Positions 1-11,954 of a DNA stretch of 64,000 bases are shown one piece after another. Origin of the DNA: Oasisia sp. SBJ-2009 (Eukaryota; Annelida; Polychaeta; Sabellida; Siboglinidae); assembly GCA_964017155.1 (NCBI GenBank), contig OZ024867.1, forward strand, positions 26,499,609 to 26,563,608, written 5' to 3'. Made by a program: the position numbers and the translations under genes. The notes below the pieces were generated by a model, which ran no database searches, was not told where the DNA came from, and worked only from the letters and a program-made list of their open reading frames with translations. Numbering within the stretch: position 1 is the stretch's first letter; every line of letters begins with the position of its first letter.

Positions 1-356
1 AAAATGGCAACAGTTACAGAAACTATTGACATCTGCTCATGATGACTACATCAGAAACGTGATTGGTGCGAGCCTGCTTGACAGAGGAAACCAAAAGAAA
101 TGTTGGTCTTTTGTCAAACTCAATAGAACTGAAAACTTGGGTATCCCTATACTCTCTGATACAAATGGCCTCCACATTACAAATCAAGCCAAGGCAGAGG
201 CTTTAGACACGCACTTTGTGTCAGTCTTCACCAGTGATCATGGTAAACACTTGCCTGACAAAGTACTGTCTCCCTACCATGATATGGGCATCATACAGTT
301 CACACAACCCGGAATTTAAATTTTACTAAAGAACATTGACCAAACGAAAGCCCCTT
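1..356 (+). pseudogene. LINE ORF2 linker fragment, copy 1 (cut by window edge)
   Basis: Only the 3' half of the fragment is inside the window. It reads from the middle of the linker to the TAA at 317-319. It has a private Gly-to-Val change (GTA near 261) in the segment that reads KG in the other copies. The downstream hairpin is subtype B (CTAGTACC, ATTAGAATGG), like units in the right half of the array. Confidence 0.85.
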
Positions 357-600
357 ACAAAAAAGACCAATGGTATACCATTGAATACAATTGAATACCA
401 TTCAGCGTCAACGATATTTCAGCAGGACTCAGTGGTACTTTCAACGGTAATTTATTATGCCATTCAGTACCACTGAACGGTACACAGAATACAAAATATC
501 ATTAAAAAACATTCAGATACCATTCAGATACCATTCAAATACCATTGGCCATTATACCCCTAGTACCATTCAATGGTATTAGAATGGTATATTTTTGTAA

Positions 601-732
601 GTGTTGGGTGGAGTGCAGAGGTTGGGTTGAGTGCGGAGGTTGGGTGGAGTGGGGAGGTTGGGTGGAGTGGGGAGGTTGGGTGGAGTGGGGAGGTTGGCTG
701 GAGTGGGGAGGTTGGGTGAAGTGGGGAGTTTG
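601..732 (+). repeat. 18-bp minisatellite, block 1
   Basis: About 7 monomers, the shortest block in the window. It starts with the B-type leader (GAGTGCAGAGG then GGGTTGAGTGCGG). Confidence 0.93.
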
Positions 733-1440
733 CGGTACTCACCACACTTGACATCGATCCCAAACAGCTCTCAAACAAGCACTCGCACACGGTGTACAAA
801 TACAACTCTGCTAACTTTGAGGGCCTAAGGGCAGACATGGCAGCTTACGCAGCGATGTTTTTAATGGAAAATCCAACATCTAGAACAACAGAGGAGAACT
901 GGAAATCATTCAAGAGTGCATTACATCAAGCCGTCATTAAACACGTTCCAACGACAAAGTCCAAAACTAAACGACACCTGCCTTGGATCACATGGAAAAT
1001 CAAGTGTGAAATTCGGAAGAAAGACAGGCAGTATCGCAAAGCAAGAAAGTCAAAAAAGCATGAAGACTGGTCAGCCTACCCTATAAAACGGCAACAGTTA
1101 CAGAAACTATTGACATCTGCTAATGATGACTACATCAGAAACGTGATTGGTGCGAGCCTGCTTGACAGAGGAAACCAAAAGAAATGTTGGTCTTTTGTCA
1201 AATTCAATAGAACTGAAAACTTGGGTATCCCTATACTCTCTGATACAAATGGCCTCCACATTACAAATCAAGCCAAGGCAGAGGCTTTAGACACGCACTT
1301 TGTGTCAGTCTTCACCAGTGATCATGGTAAACACTTGCCTGACAAAGGACTGTCTCCCTACCATGATATGGGCATCATACAGTTCACACAACCCGGAATT
1401 TAAATTTTACTAAAGAACATTGACCAAACGAAAGCCCCTT
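733..1440 (+). pseudogene. LINE ORF2 linker fragment, copy 2 (reference copy)
   Basis: The open frame runs from 735 to the TAA at 1401-1403. It matches the region between the endonuclease and reverse transcriptase of Jockey/CR1/L2-group non-LTR retrotransposons. Visible landmarks are: ENWKSFKSALHQA followed by a VPT motif; RHLPWITWKIKCEIRKKDRQ; the basic RKARKSKKHEDW stretch; the CWSFVKLNRTEN-type block (F for L in this copy) before GIPILSDTNGLHIT; and a DTHFVSVFTSDH block before LP. After the stop, homology continues in frame as LLKNIDQTKAP, the start of reverse-transcriptase motif 1, and then breaks off. No catalytic YADD motif is present. This copy has N in place of H at the SAHDDY motif. 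It is a dead fragment, not a gene; the exact clade is uncertain. Confidence 0.85.
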
Positions 1441-1685
1441 ACAAAAAAGACCAATGGTATACCATTGAATACAATTGAATACCATTCAGCGTCAACGATA
1501 TTTCAGCAGGACTCAGTGGTACTTTCAACGGTAATTTATTATGCCATTCAGTACCACTGAACGGAACACAGAATACAAAATATCATTAAAAAAACATCCA
1601 GATACCATTCAGATACCATTCAAATACCATTGGCCATTATACCCCTAGAACCATTCAATGGTATTTGAATGGTATATTTTTGTAA
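1441..1685 (+). repeat. Inverted-repeat spacer (reference copy)
   Basis: This is the non-LINE part of every unit. It holds three inverted repeats: a perfect 16-bp palindrome CAATGGTATACCATTG (1452-1467); 11-bp arms TCAGTGGTACT (1513-1523) and AGTACCACTGA (1550-1560) with a 26-nt loop; and 20-bp perfect arms ATACCATTCAAATACCATTG (1613-1632) and CAATGGTATTTGAATGGTAT (1656-1675) with a 23-nt loop. An 11-bp direct repeat (CATTCAGATAC) leads into the last stem. The spacer follows each LINE fragment and ends at GTAAGTG, where the minisatellite begins. Subtype A has the perfect long stem; subtype B (ATTAGAATGG) has one mismatch in it. Confidence 0.93.
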
Positions 1686-2699
1686 GTGTTGGGTGGAGTC
1701 AGGAGTTTGGGTGGAGTGCGGAGGTTGGGTGGAGTGGGGAGGTTGGGTGGAATGGGGAGGTTGGGAGACGTGGGGAGGTTGGGTGGAGTGGGGAGGTTGG
1801 GTGGAGTGGGGAGGTTGGGTGAAGTGGGGAGGTTGGGCGGAGTGGGGAGGTTGGATGGAGTGGGGAGGTTGGGTGAAGTGGGGAGGTTGGGTGGAGTGGG
1901 GAGGTTGGGTGAAGTGGGGAGGTTGGGTGGAGTGGGGAGGTTGGCTGGAGTGGGGAGGTTGGGTGGAGTGGGGAGGTTGGGTGGAGTGGGGAGGTTGGGT
2001 GAACTGGGGAGGTTGGGAGAAGTGGGGAGGTTGGGTGGAGTGGGGAGGTTGGGTGGAGTGGGGAGGTTGGGTGGAGTGGGGAGGTTGGGTGGAGTGGGGA
2101 GGTTGAATGGAGGGCGGAGGTTGGGTGAAGTGGGGAGGTTGGGTGGAGTGGGGAGGTTGGGTGGAGTGGGGAGGTTGGGTGGAGTGGGGAGGTTGAATGG
2201 AGGGCGGAGGTTGGGTGAAGTGGGGAGGTTGGGTGGAGTGGGGAGGTTGGTTCTAGTGGGGAGGTTGGGAGAAGTGGGGAGGTTGGGTGGAGTGGGGAGG
2301 TTGGGTGGAGTGGGGAGGTTGGGTGGAGTGGGGAGGTTGAATGGAGGGCGGAGGTTGGGTGGAGTGGGGAGGTTGGGTGGAGTGGGGAGGTTGGGTGGAG
2401 CGGGGAGGTTGGGTGGAGTGGGGAGGTTGGGTGGAGTGGGGAGGTTGGGAGAAGTGGGGAGGTTGGGTGGAGTGGGGAGGTTGGGTGGAGTGGGGAGGTT
2501 GGGTGGAGTGGGGAGGTTGAATGGAGGGCGGAGGTTGGGTGGAGTGGGGAGGTTGGGTAGGGTGGGGAGGTTGGGTGGAGAGGGGAGGTTGGGTGGAGTG
2601 GGGAGGTTGGGTGGAGTGGGGAGGTTGGGAGAAGTGGGGAGGTTGGGTGGAGTGGGGAGGTTGGCTGGAGTGGGGAGGTTGGGTGAAGTGGGGAGGTTG
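1686..2699 (+). repeat. 18-bp minisatellite, block 2
   Basis: About 56 monomers of GGTTGGGTGGAGTGGGGA with an A-type leader (GAGTCAGGAGTTT). Recurrent variants are GGTGAAGTG, GGGAGAAGTG and GGTTGAATGGAGGGCGGA. Every monomer has G runs of 2, 3, 2 and 4 on the + strand. Confidence 0.96.
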
Positions 2700-3050
2700 C
2701 GGTACTCACCACACTTGACATCGATCCCAAACAGCTCTCAAACAAGCACTCGCACACGGTGTACAAATACAACTCTGCTAACTTTGAGGGCCTAAGGGCA
2801 GACATGGCAGCTTACGCAGCGATGTTTTTAATAGAAAATCCAACATCTAGAACAACAGAGGAGAACTGGAAATCATTCAAGAGTGCATTACATCAAGCCA
2901 TCATTAAACACGTTCCAACGACAAAGTCCAAAACTAAACGACACCTGCCTTGGATCACATGGAAAATCAAGTGTGAAATTCGGAAGAAAGACAGGCAGTA
3001 TCGCAAAGCAAGAAAGTCAAAAAAGCATGAAGACTGGTCAGCCTACCCTA
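2700..3050 (+). pseudogene. LINE ORF2 linker fragment, copy 3 (internally deleted)
   Basis: The copy is normal up to the SAYP codons and then jumps at about 3050 straight into the spacer (AATTTATTATGCC). About 446 bp are missing: the second half of the LINE fragment and the first part of the spacer. A short A/T microhomology lies at the joint. It also has I for M in FLMENP. This is the shortest unit of the array (1179 bp). Confidence 0.9.
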
Positions 3051-3206
3051 ATAAATTTATTATGCCATTCAGTACCACTGAACGGTACACAGAATACAAA
3101 ATATCATTAAAAAAACATTCAGATACCATTCAGATACCATTCAAATACCATTGGCCATTATACCCCTAGAACCATTCAATGGTATTTGAATGGTATATTT
3201 TTGTAA

Positions 3207-3878
3207 GTGTTGGGTGGAGTCAGGAGGTTGGGTGGAGTGCGGAGGTTGGGTGGAGTGGGGAGGTTGGGTGGAATGGGGAGGTTGGGAGACGTGGGGAGGT
3301 TGGGTGGGGTGGGGAGGTTGGGTGGAGTGGGGAGGTTGGGTGAAGTGGGGAGGTTGCGTGGAGTGGGGAGGTTGGATGGAGTGGGGAGGTTGGGTGAAGT
3401 GGGGAGGTTGGGTGGAGTGGGGAGGTTGGGTGGAGTGGGGAGGTTGGGTGAAGTGGGGAGGTTGGGTGGAGAGGGGAGGTTGGGTGGAGTGGGGAGGTTG
3501 GGTGAAGTGGGGAGGTTGGGTGGAGTGGGGAGGTTCGGTGGAGTGGGGAGGTTGGGTGAAGTGGGGAGGTTGGGTGGAGTGGGGAGGTTGGGTGGAGTGG
3601 GGAGGTTGGGTGAAGTGGGGAGATTGGGTGGAGTGGGGAGGTTGGGTGGAGTGGGGAGGTTGGGTGGAGTGGGGAGGTTGGGTGGAGTGGGGAGGTTGAA
3701 TGGAGGGCGGAGGTTGGGTGGAGTGGGGAGGTTGGGTGGAGAGGGGAGGTTGGGTGGAGTCGGGAGGTTGGGTGAAGTGGGGAAGTTGGGTGGAGTGGGG
3801 AGGTTGGGTGGAGTGGGGAGGTTGGGTGAAGTGGGGAGGTTGGGTGGAGTGCGGAGGTTGGGTGAAGTGGGGAGGTTG
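3207..3878 (+). repeat. 18-bp minisatellite, block 3
   Basis: About 37 monomers. It appears to be the same block as 11955-12626 and 15293-15964, with the same ordered variants (GGTTCGGTGG, GGGAGATTGG, GAGTCGGGAGG, GGGGAAGTTGG). It is always followed by a LINE copy with the CATATAGAAC variant. Confidence 0.95.
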
Positions 3879-4586
3879 CGGTACTCACCACACTTGACAT
3901 CGATCCCAAACAGCTCTCAAACAAGCACTCGCACACGGTGTACAAATACAACTCTGCTAACTTTGAGGGCCTAAGGGCAGACATGGCAGCTTACGCAGCG
4001 ATGTTTTTAATGGAAAATCCAACATATAGAACAACAGAGGAGAACTGGAAATCATTCAAGAGTGCATTACATCAAGCCATCATTAAACACGTTCCAACGA
4101 CAAAGTCCAAAACTAAACGACACCTGCCTTGGATCACATGGAAAATCAAGTGTGAAATTCGGAAGAAAGACAGGCAGTATCGCAAAGCAAGAAAGTCAAA
4201 AAAGCATGAAGACTGGTCAGCCTACCCTATAAAACGGCAACAGTTACAGAAACTATTGACATCTGCTCATGATGACTACATCAGAAACGTGATTGGTGCG
4301 AGCCTGCTTGACAGAGGAAACCAAAAGAAATGTTGGTCTTTTGTCAAATTCAATAGAACTGAAAACTTGGGTATCCCTATACTCTCTGATACAAATGGCC
4401 TCCACATTACAAATCAAGCCAAGGCAGAGGCTTTAGACACGCACTTTGTGTCAGTCTTCACCAGTGATCATGGTAAACACTTGCCTGACAAAGGACTGTC
4501 TCCCTACCATGATATGGGCATCATACAGTTCACACAACCCGGAATTTAAATTTTACTAAAGAACATTGACCAAACGAAAGCCCCTT
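3879..4586 (+). pseudogene. LINE ORF2 linker fragment, copy 4
   Basis: Full-length frame, stop at about 4547. It carries the linked markers PTYRTT (CATATAG), KF for KL, and GGAACACAG in the spacer. The same set is found in copies 9, 11 and 14. Confidence 0.85.
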
Positions 4587-4831
4587 ACAAAAAAGACCAA
4601 TGGTATACCATTGAATACAATTGAATACCATTCAGCGTCAACGATATTTCAGCAGGACTCAGTGGTACTTTCAACGGTAATTTATTATGCCATTCAGTAC
4701 CACTGAACGGAACACAGAATACAAAATATCATTAAAAAAACATCAAGATACCATTCAGATACCATTCAAATACCATTGGCCATTATACCCCTAGAACCAT
4801 TCAATGGTATTTGAATGGTATATTTTTGTAA

Positions 4832-5592
4832 GTGTTGGGTGGAGTCAGGAGTTTGGGTGGAGTGCGGAGGTTGGGTGGAGTGGGGAGGTTGGGTGGAATG
4901 GGGAGGTTGGGAGACGTGGGGAGGTTGGGTGGAGTGGGGAGGTTGGGTGGAGTGGGGAGGTTGGGTGAAGTGGGGAGGTTGGGTGGAGTGGGGAGGTTGG
5001 GTGAACTGGGGAGGTTGGGAGAAGTGGGGAGGTTGGGTGGAGTGGGGAGGTTGGGTGGAGTGGGGAGGTTGGGTGGAGTGGGGAGGTTGGGTGAAGTGGG
5101 GAGGTTGGGTGGAGTGGGGAGGTTGAATGGAGGGCGGAGGTTGGGTGAAGTGGGGAGGTTGGGTGGAGTGGGGAGGTTGGTTCGAGTGGGGAGGTTGGGA
5201 GAAGTGGGGAGGTTGGGTGGAGTGGGGAGGTTGGGTGGAGTGGGGAGGTTGAATAGGGGCGGAGGTTGGGTGGAGTGGGGAGGTTGGGTGGAGTGGGGAG
5301 GTTGGGTGGAGCGGGGAGGTTGGGTGGAGTGGGGAGGTTGGGTGGAGTGGGGAGGTTGGGTGGAGTGGGGAGGTTGGGAGAAGTGGGGAGGTTGGGTGGA
5401 GTGGGGAGGTTGGGTGGAGTGGGGAGGTTGGGTGGAGTGGGGAGGTTGAATGGAGGGCGGAGGTTGGGTGGAGTGGGGAGGTTGGGTGGGGTGGGGAGGT
5501 TGGGTGGAGAGGGGAGGTTGGGTGGAGTGGGGAGGTTGGGTGGAGTGGGGAGGTTGGCTGGAGTGGGGAGGTTGGGTGAAGTGGGGAGGTTG
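4832..5592 (+). repeat. 18-bp minisatellite, block 4
   Basis: About 42 monomers, including a 17-bp variant (GGTTGAATAGGGGCGGA near 5250) that shifts the phase by one base. It appears to match block 9 (13580-14340), apart from a CGG/GGG change. Confidence 0.95.
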
Positions 5593-6299
5593 CGGTACTC
5601 ACCACACTTGACATCGATCCCAAACAGCTCTCAAACAAGCACTCGCACACGGTGTACAAATACAACTCTGCTAACTTTGAGGGCCTAAGGGCAGACATGG
5701 CAGCTTACGCAGCGATGTTTTTAATGGAAAATCCAACATCTAGAACAACAGAGGAGAACTGGAAATCATTCAAGAGTGCATTACATCAAGCCATCATTAA
5801 ACACGTTCCAACGACAAAGTCCAAAACTACAGACACCTGCCTTGGATCACATGGAAAATCAAGTGTGAAATTCGGAAGAAAGACAGGCAGTATCGCAAAG
5901 CAAGAAAGTCAAAAAAGCATGAAGACTGGTCAGCCTACCCTATAAAATGGCAACAGTTACAGAAACTATTGACATCTGCTCATGATGACTACATCAGAAA
6001 CGTGATTGGTGCGAGCCTGCTTGACAGAGGAAACCAAAAGAAATGTTGGTCTTTTGTCAAACTCAATAGAACTGAAAACTTGGGTATCCCTATACTCTCT
6101 GATACAAATGGCCTCCACATTACAAATCAAGCCAAGGCAGAGGCTTTAGACACGCACTTTGTGTCAGTCTTCACCAGTGATCATGGTAAACACTTGCCTG
6201 ACAAAGGACTGTCTCCCTACCATGATATGGGCATCATACAGTTCACACAACCCGGAATTTAAATTTTACTAAAGAACATTGACCAAACGAAAGCCCCTT
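5593..6299 (+). pseudogene. LINE ORF2 linker fragment, copy 5 (frameshifted)
   Basis: Has the ACTACAGACACC variant instead of ACTAAACGACACC near 5827. This net 1-bp loss breaks the frame; the second half reopens in another frame at 5969. The same lesion is in copies 7, 8, 10 and 13. Confidence 0.87.
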
Positions 6300-6544
6300 A
6301 CAAAAAAGACCAATGGTATACCATTGAATACAATTGAATACCATTCAGCGTCAACGATATTTCAGCAGGACTCAGTGGTACTTTCAACGGTAATTTATTA
6401 TGCCATTCAGTACCACTGAACGGTACACAGAATACAAAATATCATTAAAAAAACATTCAGATACCATTCAGATACCATTCAAATACCATTGGCCATTATA
6501 CCCCTAGAACCATTCAATGGTATTTGAATGGTATATTTTTGTAA

Positions 6545-7395
6545 GTGTTGGGTGGAGTCAGGAGGTTGGGTGGAGTGCGGAGGTTGGGTGGAGTGGGGAG
6601 GTTGGGTGGAATGGGGAGGTTGGGAGACGTGGGGAGGTTGGGTGGGGTGGGGAGGTTGGGTGGAGTGGGGAGGTTGGGTGAAGTGGGGAGGTTGCGTGGA
6701 GTGGGGAGGTTGGATGGAGTGGGGAGGTTGGGTGAAGTGGGGAGGTTGGGTGGAGTGGGGAGGTTGGGTGGAGTGGGGAGGTTGGGTGAAGTGGGGAGGT
6801 TGGGTGGAGAGGGGAGGTTGGGTGGAGTGGGGAGGTTGGGTGAAGTGGGGAGGTTGGGTGGAGTGGGGAGGTTCGGTGGAGTGGGGAGGTTGGGTGAAGT
6901 GGGGAGGTTGGGTGGAGTGGGGAGGTTGGGTGGAGTGGGGAGGTTGGGTGAAGTGGGGAGATTGGGTGGAGTGGGGAGGTTGGTTCGAGTGGGGAGGTTG
7001 GGAGAAGTGGGGAGGTTGGGTGGAGTGGGGAGGTTGGGTGGAGTGGGGAGGTTGAATAGGGGCGGAGGTTGGGTGGAGTGGGGAGGTTGGGTGGAGTGGG
7101 GAGGTTGGGTGGAGCGGGGAGGTTGGGTGGAGTGGGGAGGTTGGGTGGAGTGGGGAGGTTGGGTGGAGTGGGGAGGTTGGGAGAAGTGGGGAGGTTGGGT
7201 GGAGTGGGGAGGTTGGGTGGAGTGGGGAGGTTGGGTGGAGTGGGGAGGTTGAATGGAGGGCGGAGGTTGGGTGGAGTGGGGAGGTTGGGTGGGGTGGGGA
7301 GGTTGGGTGGAGAGGGGAGGTTGGGTGGAGTGGGGAGGTTGGGTGGAGTGGGGAGGTTGGCTGGAGTGGGGAGGTTGGGTGAAGTGGGGAGGTTG
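6545..7395 (+). repeat. 18-bp minisatellite, block 5
   Basis: About 47 monomers. The 5' part has the order of block 3 and the 3' part that of block 4, including the 17-bp monomer near 7056. It looks like a recombinant between those two block types. Blocks 6 and 7 appear to be copies of it. Confidence 0.95.
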
Positions 7396-8103
7396 CGGTA
7401 CTCACCACACTTGACATCGATCCCAAACAGCTCTCAAACAAGCACTCGCACACGGTGTACAAATACAACTCTGCTAACTTTGAGGGCCTAAGGGCAGACA
7501 TGGCAGCTTACGCAGCGATGTTTTTAATGGAAAATCCAACATCTAGAACAACAGAGGAGAACTGGAAATCATTCAAGAGTGCATTACATCAAGCCATCAT
7601 TAAACACGTTCCAACGACAAAGTCCAAAACTAAACGACACCTGCCTTGGATCACATGGAAAATCAAGTGTGAAATTCGGAAGAAAGACAGGCAGTATCGC
7701 AAAGCAAGAAAGTCAAAAAAGCATGAAGACTGGTCAGCCTACCCTATAAAATGGCAACAGTTACAGAAACTATTGACATCTGCTCATGATGACTACATCA
7801 GAAACGTGATTGGTGCGAGCCTGCTTGACAGAGGAAACCAAAAGAAATGTTGGTCTTTTGTCAAACTCAATAGAACTGAAAACTTGGGTATCCCTATACT
7901 CTCTGATACAAATGGCCTCCACATTACAAATCAAGCCAAGGCAGAGGCTTTAGACACGCACTTTGTGTCAGTCTTCACCAGTGATCATGGTAAACACTTG
8001 CCTGACAAAGGACTGTCTCCCTACCATGATATGGGCATCATACAGTTCACACAACCCGGAATTTAAATTTTACTAAAGAACATTGACCAAACGAAAGCCC
8101 CTT
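7396..8103 (+). pseudogene. LINE ORF2 linker fragment, copy 6
   Basis: Full-length frame. It has W for R (ATAAAATGG) like the frameshifted copies 5, 8, 10 and 13, but keeps the undamaged ACTAAACGAC site. It may represent the state before the 1-bp deletion, or a gene-conversion product. Confidence 0.85.
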
Positions 8104-8348
8104 ACAAAAAAGACCAATGGTATACCATTGAATACAATTGAATACCATTCAGCGTCAACGATATTTCAGCAGGACTCAGTGGTACTTTCAACGGTAATTT
8201 ATTATGCCATTCAGTACCACTGAACGGTACACAGAATACAAAATATCATTAAAAAAACATTCAGATACCATTCAGATACCATTCAAATACCATTGGCCAT
8301 TATACCCCTAGAACCATTCAATGGTATTTGAATGGTATATTTTTGTAA

Positions 8349-9199
8349 GTGTTGGGTGGAGTCAGGAGGTTGGGTGGAGTGCGGAGGTTGGGTGGAGTGG
8401 GGAGGTTGGGTGGAATGGGGAGGTTGGGAGACGTGGGGAGGTTGGGTGGGGTGGGGAGGTTGGGTGGAGTGGGGAGGTTGGGTGAAGTGGGGAGGTTGCG
8501 TGGAGTGGGGAGGTTGGATGGAGTGGGGAGGTTGGGTGAAGTGGGGAGGTTGGGTGGAGTGGGGAGGTTGGGTGGAGTGGGGAGGTTGGGTGAAGTGGGG
8601 AGGTTGGGTGGAGAGGGGAGGTTGGGTGGAGTGGGGAGGTTGGGTGAAGTGGGGAGGTTGGGTGGAGTGGGGAGGTTCGGTGGAGTGGGGAGGTTGGGTG
8701 AAGTGGGGAGGTTGGGTGGAGTGGGGAGGTTGGGTGGAGTGGGGAGGTTGGGTGAAGTGGGGAGATTGGGTGGAGTGGGGAGGTTGGTTCGAGTGGGGAG
8801 GTTGGGAGAAGTGGGGAGGTTGGGTGGAGTGGGGAGGTTGGGTGGAGTGGGGAGGTTGAATAGGGGCGGAGGTTGGGTGGAGTGGGGAGGTTGGGTGGAG
8901 TGGGGAGGTTGGGTGGAGCGGGGAGGTTGGGTGGAGTGGGGAGGTTGGGTGGAGTGGGGAGGTTGGGTGGAGTGGGGAGGTTGGGAGAAGTGGGGAGGTT
9001 GGGTGGAGTGGGGAGGTTGGGTGGAGTGGGGAGGTTGGGTGGAGTGGGGAGGTTGAATGGAGGGCGGAGGTTGGGTGGAGTGGGGAGGTTGGGTGGGGTG
9101 GGGAGGTTGGGTGGAGAGGGGAGGTTGGGTGGAGTGGGGAGGTTGGGTGGAGTGGGGAGGTTGGCTGGAGTGGGGAGGTTGGGTGAAGTGGGGAGGTTG
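8349..9199 (+). repeat. 18-bp minisatellite, block 6
   Basis: About 47 monomers in the same order as blocks 5 and 7. It is the middle block of three consecutive ~1803-bp units. Confidence 0.95.
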
Positions 9200-9906
9200 C
9201 GGTACTCACCACACTTGACATCGATCCCAAACAGCTCTCAAACAAGCACTCGCACACGGTGTACAAATACAACTCTGCTAACTTTGAGGGCCTAAGGGCA
9301 GACATGGCAGCTTACGCAGCGATGTTTTTAATGGAAAATCCAACATCTAGAACAACAGAGGAGAACTGGAAATCATTCAAGAGTGCATTACATCAAGCCA
9401 TCATTAAACACGTTCCAACGACAAAGTCCAAAACTACAGACACCTGCCTTGGATCACATGGAAAATCAAGTGTGAAATTCGGAAGAAAGACAGGCAGTAT
9501 CGCAAAGCAAGAAAGTCAAAAAAGCATGAAGACTGGTCAGCCTACCCTATAAAACGGCAACAGTTACAGAAACTATTGACATCTGCTCCTGATGACTACA
9601 TCAGAAACGTGATTGGTGCGAGCCTGCTTGACAGAGGAAACCAAAAGAAATGTTGGTCTTTTGTCAAACTCAATAGAACTGAAAACTTGGGTATCCCTAT
9701 ACTCTCTGATACAAATGGCCTCCACATTACAAATCAAGCCAAGGCAGAGGCTTTAGACACGCACTTTGTGTCAGTCTTCACCAGTGATCATGGTAAACAC
9801 TTGCCTGACAAAGGACTGTCTCCCTACCATGATATGGGCATCATACAGTTCACACAACCCGGAATTTAAATTTTACTAAAGAACATTGACCAAACGAAAG
9901 CCCCTT
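9200..9906 (+). pseudogene. LINE ORF2 linker fragment, copy 7 (frameshifted)
   Basis: Has the ACTACAGACACC 1-bp deletion and a private His-to-Pro change (CTCCTGATGAC near 9588). Confidence 0.87.
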
Positions 9907-10151
9907 ACAAAAAAGACCAATGGTATACCATTGAATACAATTGAATACCATTCAGCGTCAACGATATTTCAGCAGGACTCAGTGGTACTTTCAACGGTAA
10001 TTTATTATGCCATTCAGTACCACTGAACGGTACACAGAATACAAAATATCATTAAAAAAACATTCAGATACCATTCAGATACCATTCAAATACCATTGGC
10101 CATTATACCCCTAGAACCATTCAATGGTATTTGAATGGTATATTTTTGTAA

Positions 10152-11002
10152 GTGTTGGGTGGAGTCAGGAGGTTGGGTGGAGTGCGGAGGTTGGGTGGAG
10201 TGGGGAGGTTGGGTGGAATGGGGAGGTTGGGAGACGTGGGGAGGTTGGGTGGGGTGGGGAGGTTGGGTGGAGTGGGGAGGTTGGGTGAAGTGGGGAGGTT
10301 GCGTGGAGTGGGGAGGTTGGATGGAGTGGGGAGGTTGGGTGAAGTGGGGAGGTTGGGTGGAGTGGGGAGGTTGGGTGGAGTGGGGAGGTTGGGTGAAGTG
10401 GGGAGGTTGGGTGGAGAGGGGAGGTTGGGTGGAGTGGGGAGGTTGGGTGAAGTGGGGAGGTTGGGTGGAGTGGGGAGGTTCGGTGGAGTGGGGAGGTTGG
10501 GTGAAGTGGGGAGGTTGGGTGGAGTGGGGAGGTTGGGTGGAGTGGGGAGGTTGGGTGAAGTGGGGAGATTGGGTGGAGTGGGGAGGTTGGTTCGAGTGGG
10601 GAGGTTGGGAGAAGTGGGGAGGTTGGGTGGAGTGGGGAGGTTGGGTGGAGTGGGGAGGTTGAATAGGGGCGGAGGTTGGGTGGAGTGGGGAGGTTGGGTG
10701 GAGTGGGGAGGTTGGGTGGAGCGGGGAGGTTGGGTGGAGTGGGGAGGTTGGGTGGAGTGGGGAGGTTGGGTGGAGTGGGGAGGTTGGGAGAAGTGGGGAG
10801 GTTGGGTGGAGTGGGGAGGTTGGGTGGAGTGGGGAGGTTGGGTGGAGTGGGGAGGTTGAATGGAGGGCGGAGGTTGGGTGGAGTGGGGAGGTTGGGTGGG
10901 GTGGGGAGGTTGGGTGGAGAGGGGAGGTTGGGTGGAGTGGGGAGGTTGGGTGGAGTGGGGAGGTTGGCTGGAGTGGGGAGGTTGGGTGAAGTGGGGAGGT
11001 TG
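10152..11002 (+). repeat. 18-bp minisatellite, block 7
   Basis: About 47 monomers in the same order as blocks 5 and 6. Confidence 0.95.
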
Positions 11003-11709
11003 CGGTACTCACCACACTTGACATCGATCCCAAACAGCTCTCAAACAAGCACTCGCACACGGTGTACAAATACAACTCTGCTAACTTTGAGGGCCTAAGG
11101 GCAGACATGGCAGCTTACGCAGCGATGTTTTTAATGGAAAATCCAACATCTAGAACAACAGAGGAGAACTGGAAATCATTCAAGAGTGCATTACATCAAG
11201 CCATCATTAAACACGTTCCAACGACAAAGTCCAAAACTACAGACACCTGCCTTGGATCACATGGAAAATCAAGTGTGAAATTCGGAAGAAAGACAGGCAG
11301 TATCGCAAAGCAAGAAAGTCAAAAAAGCATGAAGACTGGTCAGCCTACCCTATAAAATGGCAACAGTTACAGAAACTATTGACATCTGCTCATGATGACT
11401 ACATCAGAAACGTGATTGGTGCGAGCCTGCTTGACAGAGGAAACCAAAAGAAATGTTGGTCTTTTGTCAAACTCAATAGAACTGAAAACTTGGGTATCCC
11501 TATACTCTCTGATACAAATGGCCTCCACATTACAAATCAAGCCAAGGCAGAGGCTTTAGACACGCACTTTGTGTCAGTCTTCACCAGTGATCATGGTAAA
11601 CACTTGCCTGACAAAGGACTGTCTCCCTACCATGATATGGGCATCATACAGTTCACACAACCCGGAATTTAAATTTTACTAAAGAACATTGACCAAACGA
11701 AAGCCCCTT
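11003..11709 (+). pseudogene. LINE ORF2 linker fragment, copy 8 (frameshifted)
   Basis: Same 1-bp deletion haplotype as copy 5. It begins a segment of 3338 bp (11003-14340) that is repeated from 14341. Confidence 0.87.
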
Positions 11710-11954
11710 ACAAAAAAGACCAATGGTATACCATTGAATACAATTGAATACCATTCAGCGTCAACGATATTTCAGCAGGACTCAGTGGTACTTTCAACGG
11801 TAATTTATTATGCCATTCAGTACCACTGAACGGTACACAGAATACAAAATATCATTAAAAAAACATTCAGATACCATTCAGATACCATTCAAATACCATT
11901 GGCCATTATACCCCTAGAACCATTCAATGGTATTTGAATGGTATATTTTTGTAA

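Noticed and set aside
735..1403. LINE linker ORF as a functional gene
   Set aside because: It lacks endonuclease and catalytic reverse-transcriptase parts, has a founder stop, and about half of the copies are broken.
1676..1690. GTAAGT at each spacer end as a splice donor, with GTGCAG nearby as an acceptor
   Set aside because: Consensus words of this size are expected by chance. No exon structure or polypyrimidine tract supports splicing.
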